Counted from the stretch's first letter, positions 36,942 through 47,734 are shown. The stretch is 64,000 nt of DNA from Platycnemis pennipes (GCA_933228895.1 OW121856.1:23205805-23269804); one strand, 5' to 3'. The notes: generated from the letters alone by a model not told the origin. Program-made: numbers and translations.

Positions 36942-38650
36942 AAAATAACAACATCAAAATAACGACAAAGAAAATAAAAGATATTAAATAAGTTTTAATT
37001 AAATTAAATTGAAAAAGCTGATTATATAATGAACTACTTTTTAAAAAATTAAAAATACCTTGCCCTCTCAAGAGCTCACATCAACCATGGTCAAAGCTTT
37101 TAATTATAAGTGCCCCCGAAGACAATAAAGGTGAAATAATGCCCTTAGTTCTAATAAAGGGCATGAACCATATACTTCCAGCAAAATAAGTGGAAGAAAC
37201 ATAATGCATACTAATTATATTATAATTATAAAATCCACCAGAAAATAAATAACCCAGGCCCCCTCCCAAAAAAGTTACCATAAAGGCCAAAGTTTTCAAA
37301 AAGAAAGGCAAGCAAATCATCGAAGGAGCCGGAAAAATAACTCAAGAAATAAGTCTCCCACCTAAAACAGCTATAAAAACCATTCCTAATATGCCCTTAA
37401 GTATAAGTCAACCTTCATCCGTAATACAGCAAGAAGAAGATAATCTAGAATCACCAAATATTACAAAATAAAGTAAACGGGCCGTATAACAAGCAGTAAG
37501 CCCAGTCGAGACAAAATAAAACAAAAAAGAAATAATGTTAATAAAATTTATGGAGGTAATCTCTAAAATTAAATCCTTGGAGTAAAACCCAGCAAGAAAA
37601 GGTATGCCGCATAAAGCCAAATTAGAAACACAGAAACATCTTGAAGTTAAAGGTAAGTATCTAACTAGTCCTCCTATATAGCGAATATCTTGACAATCTC
37701 CTAAATTATGAATAATAACCCCAGCGCATATAAAAAGTAAAGCCTTAAATAAAGCATGTGTTAACAAATGAAAAAATGCTAAATCAGGAAACCCCATAGA
37801 TAAAATACTTATTATTAAACCCAACTGTCTCAAGGTTGATAGAGCAATAATTTTTTTTAATCAAATTCAAAATTAGCACCAAGCCCCGATATAAATATTG
37901 TTATCCCACCAATAAGTAATAAATAACTAGAATAACCAGTTATAATAATTAAAGAATTAAACCGAATTATCAAATATACACCAGCCGTAACTAAAGTAGA
38001 AGAATGAACTAGGGCAGAGACAGGTGTAGGTGCTGCCATGGCAGCAGGGAGTCAGGAAGAGAAAGGAATTTGAGCACTTTTGGTCATAGCAGCAAAAATC
38101 ATTAAAAATGAAATAATTTTCAACTCTAAAGTATTATATAAAAAATCTACATAAAATACATAATTTCAAGAGCCAAAGTTAAGTATCCAAGCAATACCCA
38201 CTAAAAAAGCCACGTCTCCTAAACGGTTTGATATTACAGTTAGCATTCCAGCTCTAAAAGATTTGAAATTCTGATAATAAATTACTAGCAAATAAGAAAT
38301 TAACCCTAACCCATCTCAACCTAACAAAATAGAAATTATGTTAGGGCTAATAATCAATAACATCATTGATAAAACAAAAAGTAACACCAAAAAAATAAAA
38401 CGAACTACGAAAATATCCCCTTCCATATAACCAGCACTATAAAAAATAACTATAGAAGAAATAAATAACACCAACCCCATAAAAATTAAACAAATTCAAT
38501 CAAATAGAAAAGTCATAACAATAGGCGCAGAGTTTAAACAAAATACCTCCCATTCAACAAAGTAACAAACATTGTAAACAGAAAAATAAAGACCGGTGAA
38601 AAAACAAATTAAACTAAAAAAAATAAAAAATTAAATCTAACACTACAAAT
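36942..38650 (-). pseudogene. ND5: NADH dehydrogenase subunit 5, NUMT copy with two frameshifts
   Basis: Encodes the proton-pumping antiporter-like subunit ND5 of complex I. Conserved stretches include [52 protein letters not shown] and DHGWCELLRGQG near the end (TGA read as Trp). Two single-base deletions are inferred. One is near 37851-37859, where GAT-TTA-AAA-AAA-ATT has become GAT-TAA. The other is in the T run near 38617-38624, just after an ATT start at 38650. Correcting both gives 570 codons plus a T, the usual family length. An alternative is a shorter start at 38624 with one frameshift. The rest is open. Confidence 0.9.
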
Positions 38651-38669
38651 TCTAGAACGTCAATAAATT

Positions 38670-38735
38670 ACCTAAGGTAAATAAAATTACATCTTCGACA
38701 CCACAAACCGAAATTTTCATTAAACTACTTAAGAT
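38670..38735 (-). tRNA. trnH: tRNA-His (GUG), NUMT copy
   Basis: Lies between ND5 and ND4 on the minus strand. Anticodon arm TTCGG-TTTGTGG-TGTCGAA contains GTG. It overlaps the nominal TAG stop of ND4. Confidence 0.75.
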
Positions 38736-40065
38736 ATAACCAATCAAATAGTAAGTCAACATTTAAAATAAACAAATTTAAAGGCACTCAATGTAAAAAT
38801 AACAATAAATATTCACGTAAATAGCCAGAATTTAATCTATAAAGACAAGAAAAAACCTTACCATGTTGAGAAAAAGAATATAAATAATGAGTATAGCCCG
38901 CACTAAAAAAAGATAATAAAGAAACCACAAATAAAGAAACTCATCTTCAAGAAATAATACCGTTTAAAAGGCTAATTTCCCCAAGTAAATTTAAAGTGGG
39001 GGGAGCGGCCATATTCGCTGAACACAGTAAAAATCACCATATACCTATCATGTTCATCAAGCCCTTATTAATAAGTAATCTACGGCTTCCTACACGTTCA
39101 TACGAAATATTTGCTAAGCAAAATATTCCTGATGAACAAAGCCCATGAGCAATTATTAAAGTATAACACCCTCTTAGCCCCCAGTAATTTATAGTACAAA
39201 GACCACCTAATACAATACCTATATGAGCAACAGAAGAATACACAATTAAAGATTTAAGATCAACCTGCTGTAAACAAATTAATCTAACCAAAAGTCCACC
39301 TAATAAGCTTACACCAACAATTAAGAAATTAAAGGTGACACCCAACTTATAAATTAATGAAAACACACGAAGTAGTCCATAACCCCCTAGCTTAAGTAAA
39401 ACTCCTGCCAAGATTATAGAACCAGATACAGGGGCTTCAACATGGGCCTTAGGTAATCAAAGATGAAACATGAATATAGGCATTTTAACTAAAAAGGCAA
39501 GAACCATGGAAATATAAATATAAAACCCAAGATCCAAATTAACAAAGGAAAAAAACATAAAAACATTTAAAGTATGAAGATTGCAATAAAAATTAAAAAT
39601 AGAAACTAATAATGGTAATGAGGCAAATAAGGTGTAAAAAAGTAAATGGATACCTGCTTGTATACGTTCTGGCTGATACCCTCAACCAAGAATAAGGAAA
39701 AAGGTAGGAATGAGCGATGCCTCAAAAAAAAAATATATAAACAATCTTCTAGTAGAAAAAGTTAAAACTAAAGACAAAAGTAACAAGACAATCAAAAATA
39801 AAAATAAAGCAGTATTATTAGAACTATTATAAACAGAACTTCTCGACAAAATCATTAAACTACAAATTCAAAATCTCAATAAAATAAACCCATATCTCAA
39901 TACGTCTGAACCAAAATAATAATCAAGATTACAAACGAAAAAATCTAAATAGCCGAAAATTAAATAAATAAAAGAACCTAAAAATAAAAAAGACAAGATA
40001 CATCAATAATCAACATACAAGCAAATATGGGCCAAAAAAACAATAAAAAAAATAAACTTTAACAT
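38725..40065 (-). CDS. ND4: NADH dehydrogenase subunit 4, NUMT copy, frame intact
   Basis: Complex I membrane subunit. The frame runs from ATG at 40065 to TAG at 38725 without interruption in the invertebrate mitochondrial code: 446 residues, the normal length. Landmarks are [65 protein letters not shown] and [19 protein letters not shown]. The true 3' end may be a T completed by polyadenylation at trnH. It overlaps ND4L by ATGTTAA, the ancestral arrangement. TGA = Trp means it cannot be translated on nuclear ribosomes. Intactness points to a recent transfer. Confidence 0.9.
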
Positions 40066-40352
40066 TGAAATATATTAAAAGAACCGAAATAATCGGTTCC
40101 GTGTCTACGAATTATACAAACCAAAATTGAGAGACCAAGGGCTCCCTCACAAACACTAAAGGTAAGAAAATACATTGAGAAATATATATCATAAAAATTA
40201 CAAACTAACAAAAAGAATATAAAAAAATAAACCACTAAAACAATAAATTCTAGACTTAATAGAGTAGCAAGTAAATGTTTACGATTGCTAACAAAAGAAA
40301 CCAAACCACAAAAAAAGAAAGAAATAACAAACAATCTATAAAATATTAACAT
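40059..40352 (-). CDS. ND4L: NADH dehydrogenase subunit 4L, NUMT copy, frame intact
   Basis: 97 residues from ATG at 40352 to TAA, small complex I membrane subunit. The C-terminal half has the typical [17 protein letters not shown] motif, with the conserved Glu in a transmembrane helix. It overlaps ND4 by seven bases. Three predicted membrane segments. No lesions seen. Confidence 0.9.
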   Translation of the reverse strand: MLIFYRLFVISFFFCGLVSFVSNRKHLLATLLSLEFIVLVVYFFIFFLLVCNFYDIYFSMYFLTFSVCEGALGLSILVCIIRRHGTDYFGSFNIFQC

Positions 40353-40354
40353 TA

Positions 40355-40419
40355 GTTCCAGTAGTATAAAAAAAACGTTGGTCTTGTAAATCAAAGATGA
40401 GAAAAGTTCTCCTAGAACT
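40355..40419 (+). tRNA. trnT: tRNA-Thr (UGU), NUMT copy
   Basis: Acceptor GTTCCAG/CTAGAAC with one mismatch. Anticodon stem/loop GGTCTTGTAAATC carries TGT. Position after ND4L matches the ancestral order. Confidence 0.85.
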
Positions 40420-40433
40420 ACCTTCACCCACCA

Positions 40434-40500
40434 TCAGAGAAGTATAAACAATATACATCATTAATCTCCAAAATTAATATTTTAATTAAACTACTCTCTG
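40434..40500 (-). tRNA. trnP: tRNA-Pro (UGG), NUMT copy
   Basis: On the minus strand acceptor CAGAGAG/TTCTCTG. Anticodon arm TTAATTTTGGAGATTAA carries TGG. About 14 spacer bases separate it from trnT. Confidence 0.85.
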
Positions 40501-40501
40501 T

Positions 40502-40990
40502 ATCAGACAATTAATCTTGTTAACTGTAAGTTCAGTCAATACTATCATATTTACTTTTATAAAACACCCTATATCTATAGGAATTACCCTAATATTACAA
40601 ACTATTATTATTTGCTTAATCACAAATAATATATCTTACAACGCTTGATATATTCTTTTTCTTGTATTCCTTGGGGGAATATTAGTTTTATTTATTTATA
40701 TAACTAGAGTAGCCTCAAATGAACTTTTTGAAAAAACTAATATTACGTTAATTTTTGTATTATCAACAATTATTGTAATACTTCTGATCATAATAGACCC
40801 GACACTATTATCAAATGCATCAGATGAGGTTATAAAAATAGAACAGGTAGAAAACAAAAATAGAATAATAATGTTATTCAATTACCCCATTAATATCTTG
40901 ACTACATTAGCTGTTCTGTATTTGTTCTTAACTTTAATTGTTGTAGTTAAAATAACTGAATTATATCAAGGGCCTTTACGATCCAACTAA
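40502..40990 (+). CDS. ND6: NADH dehydrogenase subunit 6, NUMT copy, frame intact
   Basis: 162 codons from ATC to TAA, complex I membrane subunit, all TGA read as Trp. Recognisable [20 protein letters not shown] and the C-terminal [18 protein letters not shown]. The stop overlaps the CYTB start as TAATG. No lesions seen. ATC as start is inferred from the adjoining trnP. Confidence 0.85.
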
Positions 40991-42111
40991 TGAATAAACC
41001 AATACGTTTAACACACCCCTTATTTAAAATTGGTAACAATGCACTAGTTGATTTACCAACACCATCAAATATCTCAGTTTTATGAAATTTTGGGTCTTTA
41101 TTAGGATTATGTTTAATTTTACAAATTGCAACAGGACTATTTCTAGCAATACACTATACTGCTAACATTGACATAGCATTTTATAATGTTAATCATATCT
41201 GCCGAGATGTAAACTACGGATGATTATTACGAACCCTCCATGCAAATGGAGCATCTTTTTTCTTCATCTGTATTTATATACATATTGGGCGTAATATATA
41301 CTATGGGTCTTATAAATATATGCACACATGATCTGTTGGGGTAATTATTCTGTTCCTAGTAATAGGAACAGCATTTATAGGGTATGTCTTACCGTGAGGG
41401 CAAATGTCTTTTTGGGGAGCAACTGTTATTACAAATCTTTTATCTGCAGTTCCTTATTTAGGGACTATAATAGTACAATGAGTATGGGGAGGATTTGCCG
41501 TTGACAATGCTACACTAACACGATTTTTCACTTTTCATTTTGTTCTACCATTCATTGTGTTGGCTGCAACAATAGTTCATTTATTATTTTTACATCAAAC
41601 TGGTTCAAATAACCCCACTGGGTTAAATAGTGATAGAGATAAAGTCCCATTTCATCCTTATTTTTCATGAAAAGACATCGTAGGATTCCTAGTATTAATT
41701 ATAGCCTTAGTCCTTCTATCATTAATTAATCCTTACATATTAGGAGACCCAGATAATTTTATCCCGGCTAACCCCTTAGTAACTCCAGTACACATTCAAC
41801 CAGAATGGTATTTCTTGTTTGTTTATGCTATTCTCCGATCTATCCCTAATAAATTAGGAGGAGTAATTGCACTAGTAATATCAATTGCAATTCTATTTAT
41901 TATACCTCTGTACTCAAGAAAATTCCGAGGGTTGCAATTTTACCCCGCAAGACAAATTTTATACTGAAGTATAGTAAGAGTGGTAATTCTATTAACCTGA
42001 ATTGGTGCACGTCCAGTAGAAGAACCATACATTATTACAGGCCAAATCTTAACAGTTTTATACTTCTCATATTATATTTTACAACCAATTATAATAAACG
42101 TTTATTATTAG
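40990..42111 (+). CDS. CYTB: Cytochrome b, NUMT copy, frame intact
   Basis: 373 residues from ATG to TAG, the central redox subunit of complex III. Expected landmarks are present: [19 protein letters not shown], paired haem-ligand histidines ([15 protein letters not shown]; later [20 protein letters not shown]), the [20 protein letters not shown]o-site helix and [20 protein letters not shown]. No frameshift or internal stop in the mitochondrial code. Confidence 0.93.
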
Positions 42112-42141
42112 TGTTAACACTTGAGACAAATTAACAAATTA

Positions 42142-42203
42142 ACTAATAAGCTTTAAGAAGCATGTGTTTTGAAAACACAAGATAAAGAAGTTCTTTATTA
42201 GTT
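42142..42203 (+). tRNA. trnS2: tRNA-Ser (UCN, UGA), NUMT copy
   Basis: Acceptor ACTAATA/TATTAGT. Anticodon arm TGTGTTTTGAAAACACA carries TGA. It follows CYTB after a 30 base spacer. Confidence 0.85.
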
Positions 42204-42220
42204 TTACTAGGTTTTATACA

Positions 42221-43175
42221 TTAAATCAATATTCATATAATGATTATCTTTAACCCTATAAAAAAAAGTAAATAATTTAGAGTCACAGGCAAGAAACTTT
42301 TTCAAGCTAAATATATAAGTTTATCATACCGATAACGCGGCAATGTGCCACGAACTCAAATGAAACAAAAGGAAACTAAAGTCAATTCAATAAAAAATAA
42401 AAATGAATCTAAATAACTATACCTAAAAAAATTAATACGAAAAGTATTCTTATAAATAAGATGCTAGCATACTCAGATATGAAAATCAAAGCAAATCCCC
42501 CTCTTCTGTATTCAATGTTAAACCCTGATACTAATTCAGATTCCCCCTCAGCAAAATCAAAAGGAGTACGATTAGTTTCAGCTAAACATGAGGCAAATCA
42601 AGCAATTATTAAAGGGAAGGCTAAAAATATAAATCAAATATATTCTTGAAAAAGTATAAAACTACCTAGTGAGTAACCCTCACTTAAAAAAATAAAAGAT
42701 ATTAAAATTAAAGCAAGTCTTACTTCATAAGAAATGGTTTGAGCAACAGCCCGTAAGCCCCCCAAAAGAGCGTAGACAGAATTAGAAGACCACCCCGCAA
42801 TAATTACAGTATATACCCCTAAACTTGTACAGCACAAAAAGAAAATTAAACCCAAATTAAAATCAGAGCCTCCAAAAAAGAAAGGAAACACAAGTCAACA
42901 TAATAAAGAAATAAATAATCTCATCACAGGAGAAAAATAGTAGGGTAAATAATTAGAGCTTATAGGGGGTAAGTTTGCTCCTTATTAAATAATTTAATAG
43001 CATCAGAATAAGGCTGTACAACCCCACAATAACCTACCTTATTAGGCCCCTTACGAATCTTCATATAACCTAAAACCTTACGCTCCAATAAAGTAAGGAA
43101 AGCTACTCCCACTAAAACACAAATAATTAAAATAATAGAACCAAAAAAATTCAAAATAATATCATTTAAGTACAA
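42221..43175 (-). pseudogene. ND1: NADH dehydrogenase subunit 1, NUMT copy with two frameshifts
   Basis: Complex I subunit forming part of the quinone site. Conserved [60 protein letters not shown] and [21 protein letters not shown] are all visible. The frame is broken twice by single-base deletions: near 42960, where a C run before ATAAGC is one short, and near 42412-42425, in or beside a T run before TATAGTTATTTAGAT. With both restored the gene would be 957 bases, normal length, from TTG at 43175 to TAA at 42221. Confidence 0.9.
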
Positions 43176-43177
43176 GT

Positions 43178-43243
43178 ACTATTTGTAAGGAAATTCTTAC
43201 ATGAATGGATTCTAAATCCATAGCACTTATCTGCCAAAATAGT
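43178..43243 (-). tRNA. trnL1: tRNA-Leu (CUN, UAG), NUMT copy
   Basis: On the minus strand acceptor ACTATTT/AAATAGT. Anticodon arm TGGATTTAGAATCCA carries TAG. It lies between ND1 and 16S. Confidence 0.85.
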
Positions 43244-44707
43244 TAATTGAATTCAAATAATAAAAATTATTTCACAGCAATGGTCCTTTCGTACTAAAAG
43301 CTAAATAAATATTGAGGATAGAAACCGACCTGGCTTAAACCGGTCTGAACTCAGATCATGTAAGAATTTAAAGGTCGAACAGACCTATTAACCCTTCAAG
43401 CGCGGAGGAGATTTAAAGGAATCCCATCTCGTAGGTCGGAGGAGATTTAAATGGAAATGGAAATTAAATGGTCGCCGCGACGTAGTGACTACGTCGCTTG
43501 ACGGCATATGAAGTCCGGGCCTGACGTAGTCACTACGTCGCTCGACGTTGAAGGGTTAATCTAGCTACTGCACCAAATTATAATCTTAATCCAACATCGA
43601 GGTCGCAAGCCTTTTTGTAAATTTGAACTCCAAAAAAAGATTACGCTGCTATCCCTAAGGTAACTTAGTCTAATAATCAATAATAATGGATCAAAAACTC
43701 ATAAATTTATGTTTAAACAATAAAACAGTTAATTATTTATTTTTGTCACCCCAACAAAATATTAAGTTATTTTAATACCTAAGATATAAATCAACATTTT
43801 ATTAAAAAAATTAATATAAAGCTCTATAGGGTCTTCTCGTCCTCCAACAACATTTAAGCTTTTTAACTTAAAAATTAAATTTTAAATTATAAAAATGAGA
43901 CAGCTAATGATTCGTTAAACCTTTCATTCCAGCCCCCTATTAAAAGACTAATGATTATGCTACCTTTGCACGGTCAAAATACCGCGGCCGTTAAAAATTT
44001 TCACTGGGCAGGTCAGACCTCCAAAATAAGCAAGAGGACATGTTTTTGATAAACAGGCGAACACAAAATTTGCCGAGTTCCTTATTGATAAAACACACAA
44101 AATAAACACCAAACAAAAATAATATACTAATTTAATCATTATTACTTCTAATCCTAAATTAATTAGAAAATTTTAATATTTAATTAAATAAAATAAAATC
44201 AAAAATAAATTGAAATATACTATAACGTAATAAAAAGATGGAAGATTATAATCCTACTATAAACAAAACAATTAATATTATAAAAATAAATAGAGCTTAT
44301 CCCCTATTAATTTTAATTTAATTAATCTAAGTCTAATAAAGAAGAAAAAGAAAAATTAAAGTTAAATTAAATTTATTTCTTAAAAAACTAGATACCATTA
44401 TAAACGAACAGAATTTCTCTCCTAATAAATATTTTTAATAGTTATGTAACACTAAATGAATTCAATTATTAGCTCTTATAAAATCGAGAATTTAAAATAA
44501 ATTAAACAAAGTTGATCAACCCTGATACAAAAGGTAATACAAATAAAATATACTTTTATAAAAATAATTATTTCAAAATATTTCAAAGTGCCCTCACGGT
44601 ACAAATATTATCACTAAAAACCTAATTTTAATTCTAAATACTAAAAACAAAAATATTTTTTATAAAGATCAAATTAAAAAATAAAGTAATTAAATTATTA
44701 ATCAAAT
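43244..44707 (-). rRNA. rrnL: Mitochondrial 16S rRNA (NUMT copy, interrupted by a MITE)
   Basis: Large-subunit rRNA on the minus strand between trnL1 and trnV. The plus strand shows conserved complements near the 3' end: CGGTCTGAACTCAGATCATG (43341-43360), AATCCAACATCGAGGTCGC and ACGCTGCTATCCCTAAGG, then TGCTACCTTTGCACGGTCAA and TTTTCACTGGGCAGG further in. A 168 base insertion (164 bp element plus TTAA duplication) splits the region between AACAGACCTA and CTAGCTACTGCACC. Without it the gene is about 1.3 kb, the usual length. Confidence 0.9.
43392..43555. mobile_element. piggyBac-type MITE inserted in NUMT 16S
   Basis: A 164 bp element flanked by TTAA at 43388-43391 and 43556-43559, the target duplication of the piggyBac superfamily. 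Its termini are CCCTTCAAGCG and, inverted, CCCTTCAACGTCG. Inside are two subterminal palindromic blocks that are exact inverses of each other, GACGTAGTGACTACGTC (43479) and GACGTAGTCACTACGTC (43523), and a direct repeat CGGAGGAGATTTAAA. There is no coding capacity. Removing it and one TTAA rejoins conserved 16S sequence. Insertion of such an element requires a nuclear transposase, so it post-dates transfer to the nucleus. Confidence 0.85.
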
Positions 44708-44772
44708 CAAACTGAATTGCACAGTTACTATTTCAGTGTAAATGAAACGTTCTCTAAATGAACTATAATTTG
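44708..44772 (-). tRNA. trnV: tRNA-Val (UAC), NUMT copy
   Basis: On the minus strand acceptor CAAATTA/CAGTTTG. Anticodon stem TTTCA/TGAAA encloses loop TTTACAC with TAC. It separates 16S and 12S. Confidence 0.85.
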
Positions 44773-45479
44773 TTTACTTTCTAGATACATCTTCCGATAC
44801 ATCTACTTTGTTACGTCTTATCTCACCTTATTATGAGAGCGACGGGCGATGTGTGCATATTTTAGAGCTAAAATCAATAAACCTAAGAAATAAATTTACA
44901 ATCAAATCCAACTTCATCATAAATATAAAGATAAAAATCCGCATAAATATTTTTATTGTAACCCATCTCCACTTGAATGACCTTGACCTGACATACTAAT
45001 CTTAAATAATTAAGAAAATTAACCCTAAAAGGATATTCTTATGACGGAGGTATAAAAACTGCATACAAATAAAAGTACATGAAATCGTGGAATGTCGATT
45101 ACGGGACAGGTTCCTCTGAAAAGACTAAAATACCGCCAAATCCTTTGGGTTTAAAGACCATATCTAATAATACCCGGGTATTTTATTTACATTCAGCATA
45201 AAAGGGTATCTAATCCTAGTTTAATTTCTAAATTTCGTAGAATATAAAAAATTATTTTATATAAAAATATAAATTTCACCTAAAGAAAATAAAAATAAAT
45301 ATTTACTACTAACCAATAATAATCTTTTTCTCCAATCGTATAACCGCGGTTGCTGGCACGAAATTCACCGGAAATATAAAATTTGCTGTATCCAAAGTAA
45401 CTTGATTAAACAATAAAAATTACTACAACACTGTTCTTTTAGAAAACAAAGATAGTATATAAAACAAAAATAAAAAGAT
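44773..45479 (-). rRNA. rrnS: Mitochondrial 12S rRNA, NUMT copy
   Basis: Small-subunit rRNA on the minus strand. Complements of conserved elements on the plus strand: GAGCGACGGGCGATGTGTGC (44837, 3' end), CGGGACAGGTTCCTCTG, AAAGGGTATCTAATCCTAGT and CCGCGGTTGCTGGCACGAA (about 45346). The 5' boundary is set by the start of the control-region repeats and is approximate. No insertion is evident. Confidence 0.88.
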
Positions 45480-46117
45480 CAATTAGCAAGGATAAAACTT
45501 CTTTCTTGTGAAAAGTAAGAAATAATATTTAAGAAATTTTGTTAAAAAACAAATAATAAATAAAAATAGTTAGTATACTTCCTCCCCATAGAATAGCAAA
45601 AGATGGGGACATTTCATCTTAGTTAAAAATAACTGGAATATATACTAATTAGGCGGGACAATTAGCAAGGATAAAACTTCTTTCTTGTGAAAAGTAAGAA
45701 ATAATATTTAAGAAATTTTGTTAAAAAACAAAAAATAAATAAAAATAGTTAGTATACTTCCTCCACATAGAATAGCAAAAGATGGGGACATTTCATCTTA
45801 GTTAAAAATAACTGGAATATATACCTACTAATTAGGCGGGACAATTAGCAAGGATAAAACTTCTTTCTTGTGAAAAGTAAGAAATAATATTTAACAAATT
45901 TTGTTAAAAAACAAATAATAAATAAAAATAGTTAGTATACTTCCTCCCCATAGAATAGCAAAAGATGGGGACATTTCATCTTAGTTAAAAATAACTGGAA
46001 TATATACTAATTAGGCGGGACAATTAGCAAGGATAAAACTTCTTTCTTGTGAAAAGTAAGAAATAATATTTAACAAATTTTGTTAAAAAACAAATAATAA
46101 ATAAAAATAGTTAGTAT
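45480..46117 (+). repeat. Tandem repeat in control region, 179-183 bp unit
   Basis: Units start with CAATTAGCAAGGATAAAAC at 45480, 45659, 45842 and 46021. Periods are 179, 183 and 179 bases, and the fourth unit is cut at about 46117. The 183 base unit contains an extra CCTA. Units differ by only a few bases, and TTAAGAAATT becomes TTAACAAATT in units three and four. Confidence 0.92.
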
Positions 46118-46528
46118 AACAATTGTTAATATTAATTTTCTTTTATATAAAAATAAATAATAACTCTATCATCTAATAATTAATTATATTAATATTAAAT
46201 TCTTATATAATATTTTATAATTATTTATTATAATATAAATATTTATATATATAATAAATAAATATTAATTCTCTTTAATTTTTTAATTTAATTTAGTTAA
46301 ATAATTAATATGTATTAGATATTTTATATAAAAATAAATAATAACTCTATCATCTAATAATTAATTATATTAATATTAAATTCTTATATAATATTTTATA
46401 TACTATAGACATAGCTCGCCCCCCCTTAATTAGGTGGATTAAGCAAGAAAAAACTACTAATATAGATTAGAATATAAGCTATCTACTATTAAAAATAAAC
46501 AAAAACAATAACTAATTTTGCAAATAAA
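45480..46528. promoter_or_regulatory. Mitochondrial control region (A+T-rich region), NUMT copy
   Basis: The non-coding stretch between 12S and ND2, where replication and transcription start in arthropod mtDNA. It has 3.6 tandem units (next entry), then an extremely AT-rich part in which a block beginning TTTTATATAAAAATAAATAA occurs at 46141 and again at 46322. A C run (GCCCCCCC, about 46418) follows. Being nuclear, it has no expected function here. Confidence 0.8.
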
Positions 46529-46613
46529 AATGAAGTGCCTGAGAAAAAGGATCATTTATTTAGGAAAAATGCAATTTATACCTTTATATGAGAGTAATAA
46601 TCTCTCTCTTTTT
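46529..46613 (+). pseudogene. Collapsed trnI/trnM remnant (trnQ not found)
   Basis: AATGAAGTGCCTGAGAAAAA resembles the 5' half of arthropod trnI. The 3' part TATGAGAGTAATAATCTCTC then CTTTTTA resembles the T-arm and acceptor of trnM. The position of the trnM anticodon reads TTTATAC where TTCATAC is usual. Only about 85 bases lie between the control region and ND2, whereas I-Q-M normally needs about 200. I read this as an internal deletion, but an unusual ancestral mtDNA is possible. Confidence 0.45.
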
Positions 46614-46614
46614 A

Positions 46615-47609
46615 ATTACAATTAATCTGTCCAAGCTATTATTTTTAATTACTCTTATTAGAGGAACTTTAATTAAAATTACATCTAAATCATGAGTACT
46701 TATGTGAATTGGACTGGAAATAAATCTATTTTCCTTTATTCCAATGATAAGAAGTAACAAAAATCCTTATGAAAATGAAGCTGCAATAAAATATTTTATT
46801 ACTCAAGCCATAGCTTCCTTAATTCTACTATTATCAGTAATGATATCAAGTATGTTTGAAATTAACAACATAATTGTTAATATGATCTTATTAAGAAGAC
46901 TTTTTACCAAAATAGGAGCATTCCCTTTCCATATGTGATTCCCCATAGTAATACAAGGTTTAACCTGAAAAAATGCTTTCATTCTAATGACATGGCAGAA
47001 AATTGCCCCAATGATAATGATAGGGTATCAGCTACCAAATAATATTATAACAAACTGCGTTATTATAATAAGAGTGGTTGTAGGGGCAATCGGGGGTTTT
47101 AATCAAACATCATTACGTAAAATCATAGCATACTCATCTATCGGACACTTAGGATGAATAATTATAGCAATGTTAATAGGAGTAAAATATTGAACTATGT
47201 ACTTTATAGTATATTCTGTATCAAATATCGCAGTGATTATTATTTTTAATATAAACTCATTATTTTATCTACCCCAAGTGTTTTTATTAAAAACAGAAAG
47301 ATATAGAAAAATAACATTATTTATAAGAATATTATCTCTGGGGGGATGCCCCCATTTTTAGGATTTTTACCAAAGTGAATAATTATTCAAAATAACACAA
47401 GCACTGAAAATTTTATTATAATTATTATAATAGTTATAGTAACCATGGTTACTCTATACTATTACTTACGAATAATATATAGAGCCTTTACCTTTTATAA
47501 TAACACAGTTATTTGAGAAAATACTAATAAAACCTTAACTATAACAATATTATCTATAGCGATCTCAATTGCGGGAATCCCCATAATATGTTATGTTACT
47601 TTATATTAA
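46615..47609 (+). pseudogene. ND2: NADH dehydrogenase subunit 2, NUMT copy with one frameshift
   Basis: Complex I membrane subunit. Visible motifs are [46 protein letters not shown] and YSSIGHLGWMMMAM. At 47340-47345 a G run is one base short, so LSLGGMPPFLGFLPKW becomes out of frame after LSLGG. The sequence after it is open in the shifted frame to TAA at 47607. Restored length is 996 bases, normal. ATT at 46615 is the likely start. Confidence 0.88.
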
Positions 47610-47675
47610 AACCTTATGTTAAATAAACAAATAGCCTTCAAAGTTATAAATAAGAGTAATTAATCTCTTAGGTTT
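47609..47675 (+). tRNA. trnW: tRNA-Trp (UCA), NUMT copy
   Basis: Acceptor AAACCT/AGGTTT. The anticodon loop in AGCCTTCAAAGTT carries TCA, matching use of TGA as Trp. It overlaps the ND2 stop and trnC by a few bases, as usual. Confidence 0.85.
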
Positions 47676-47733
47676 TAGTTAAAAATAACAACTTTAGAAT
47701 TGCAGTCTAACATCATAATTTGACTATAAAACC
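47671..47733 (-). tRNA. trnC: tRNA-Cys (GCA), NUMT copy
   Basis: On the minus strand acceptor GGTTTTA/TAAAACC. Anticodon stem TTAGA/TCTAA encloses loop CTGCAAT with GCA. Confidence 0.85.
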
Positions 47734-47734
47734 T

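Noticed and set aside
45480..46117. Regular direct repeats that could suggest a CRISPR array
   Set aside because: Units are contiguous 179-183 bp tandem copies without short repeat/spacer alternation, located in a mitochondrial control region.
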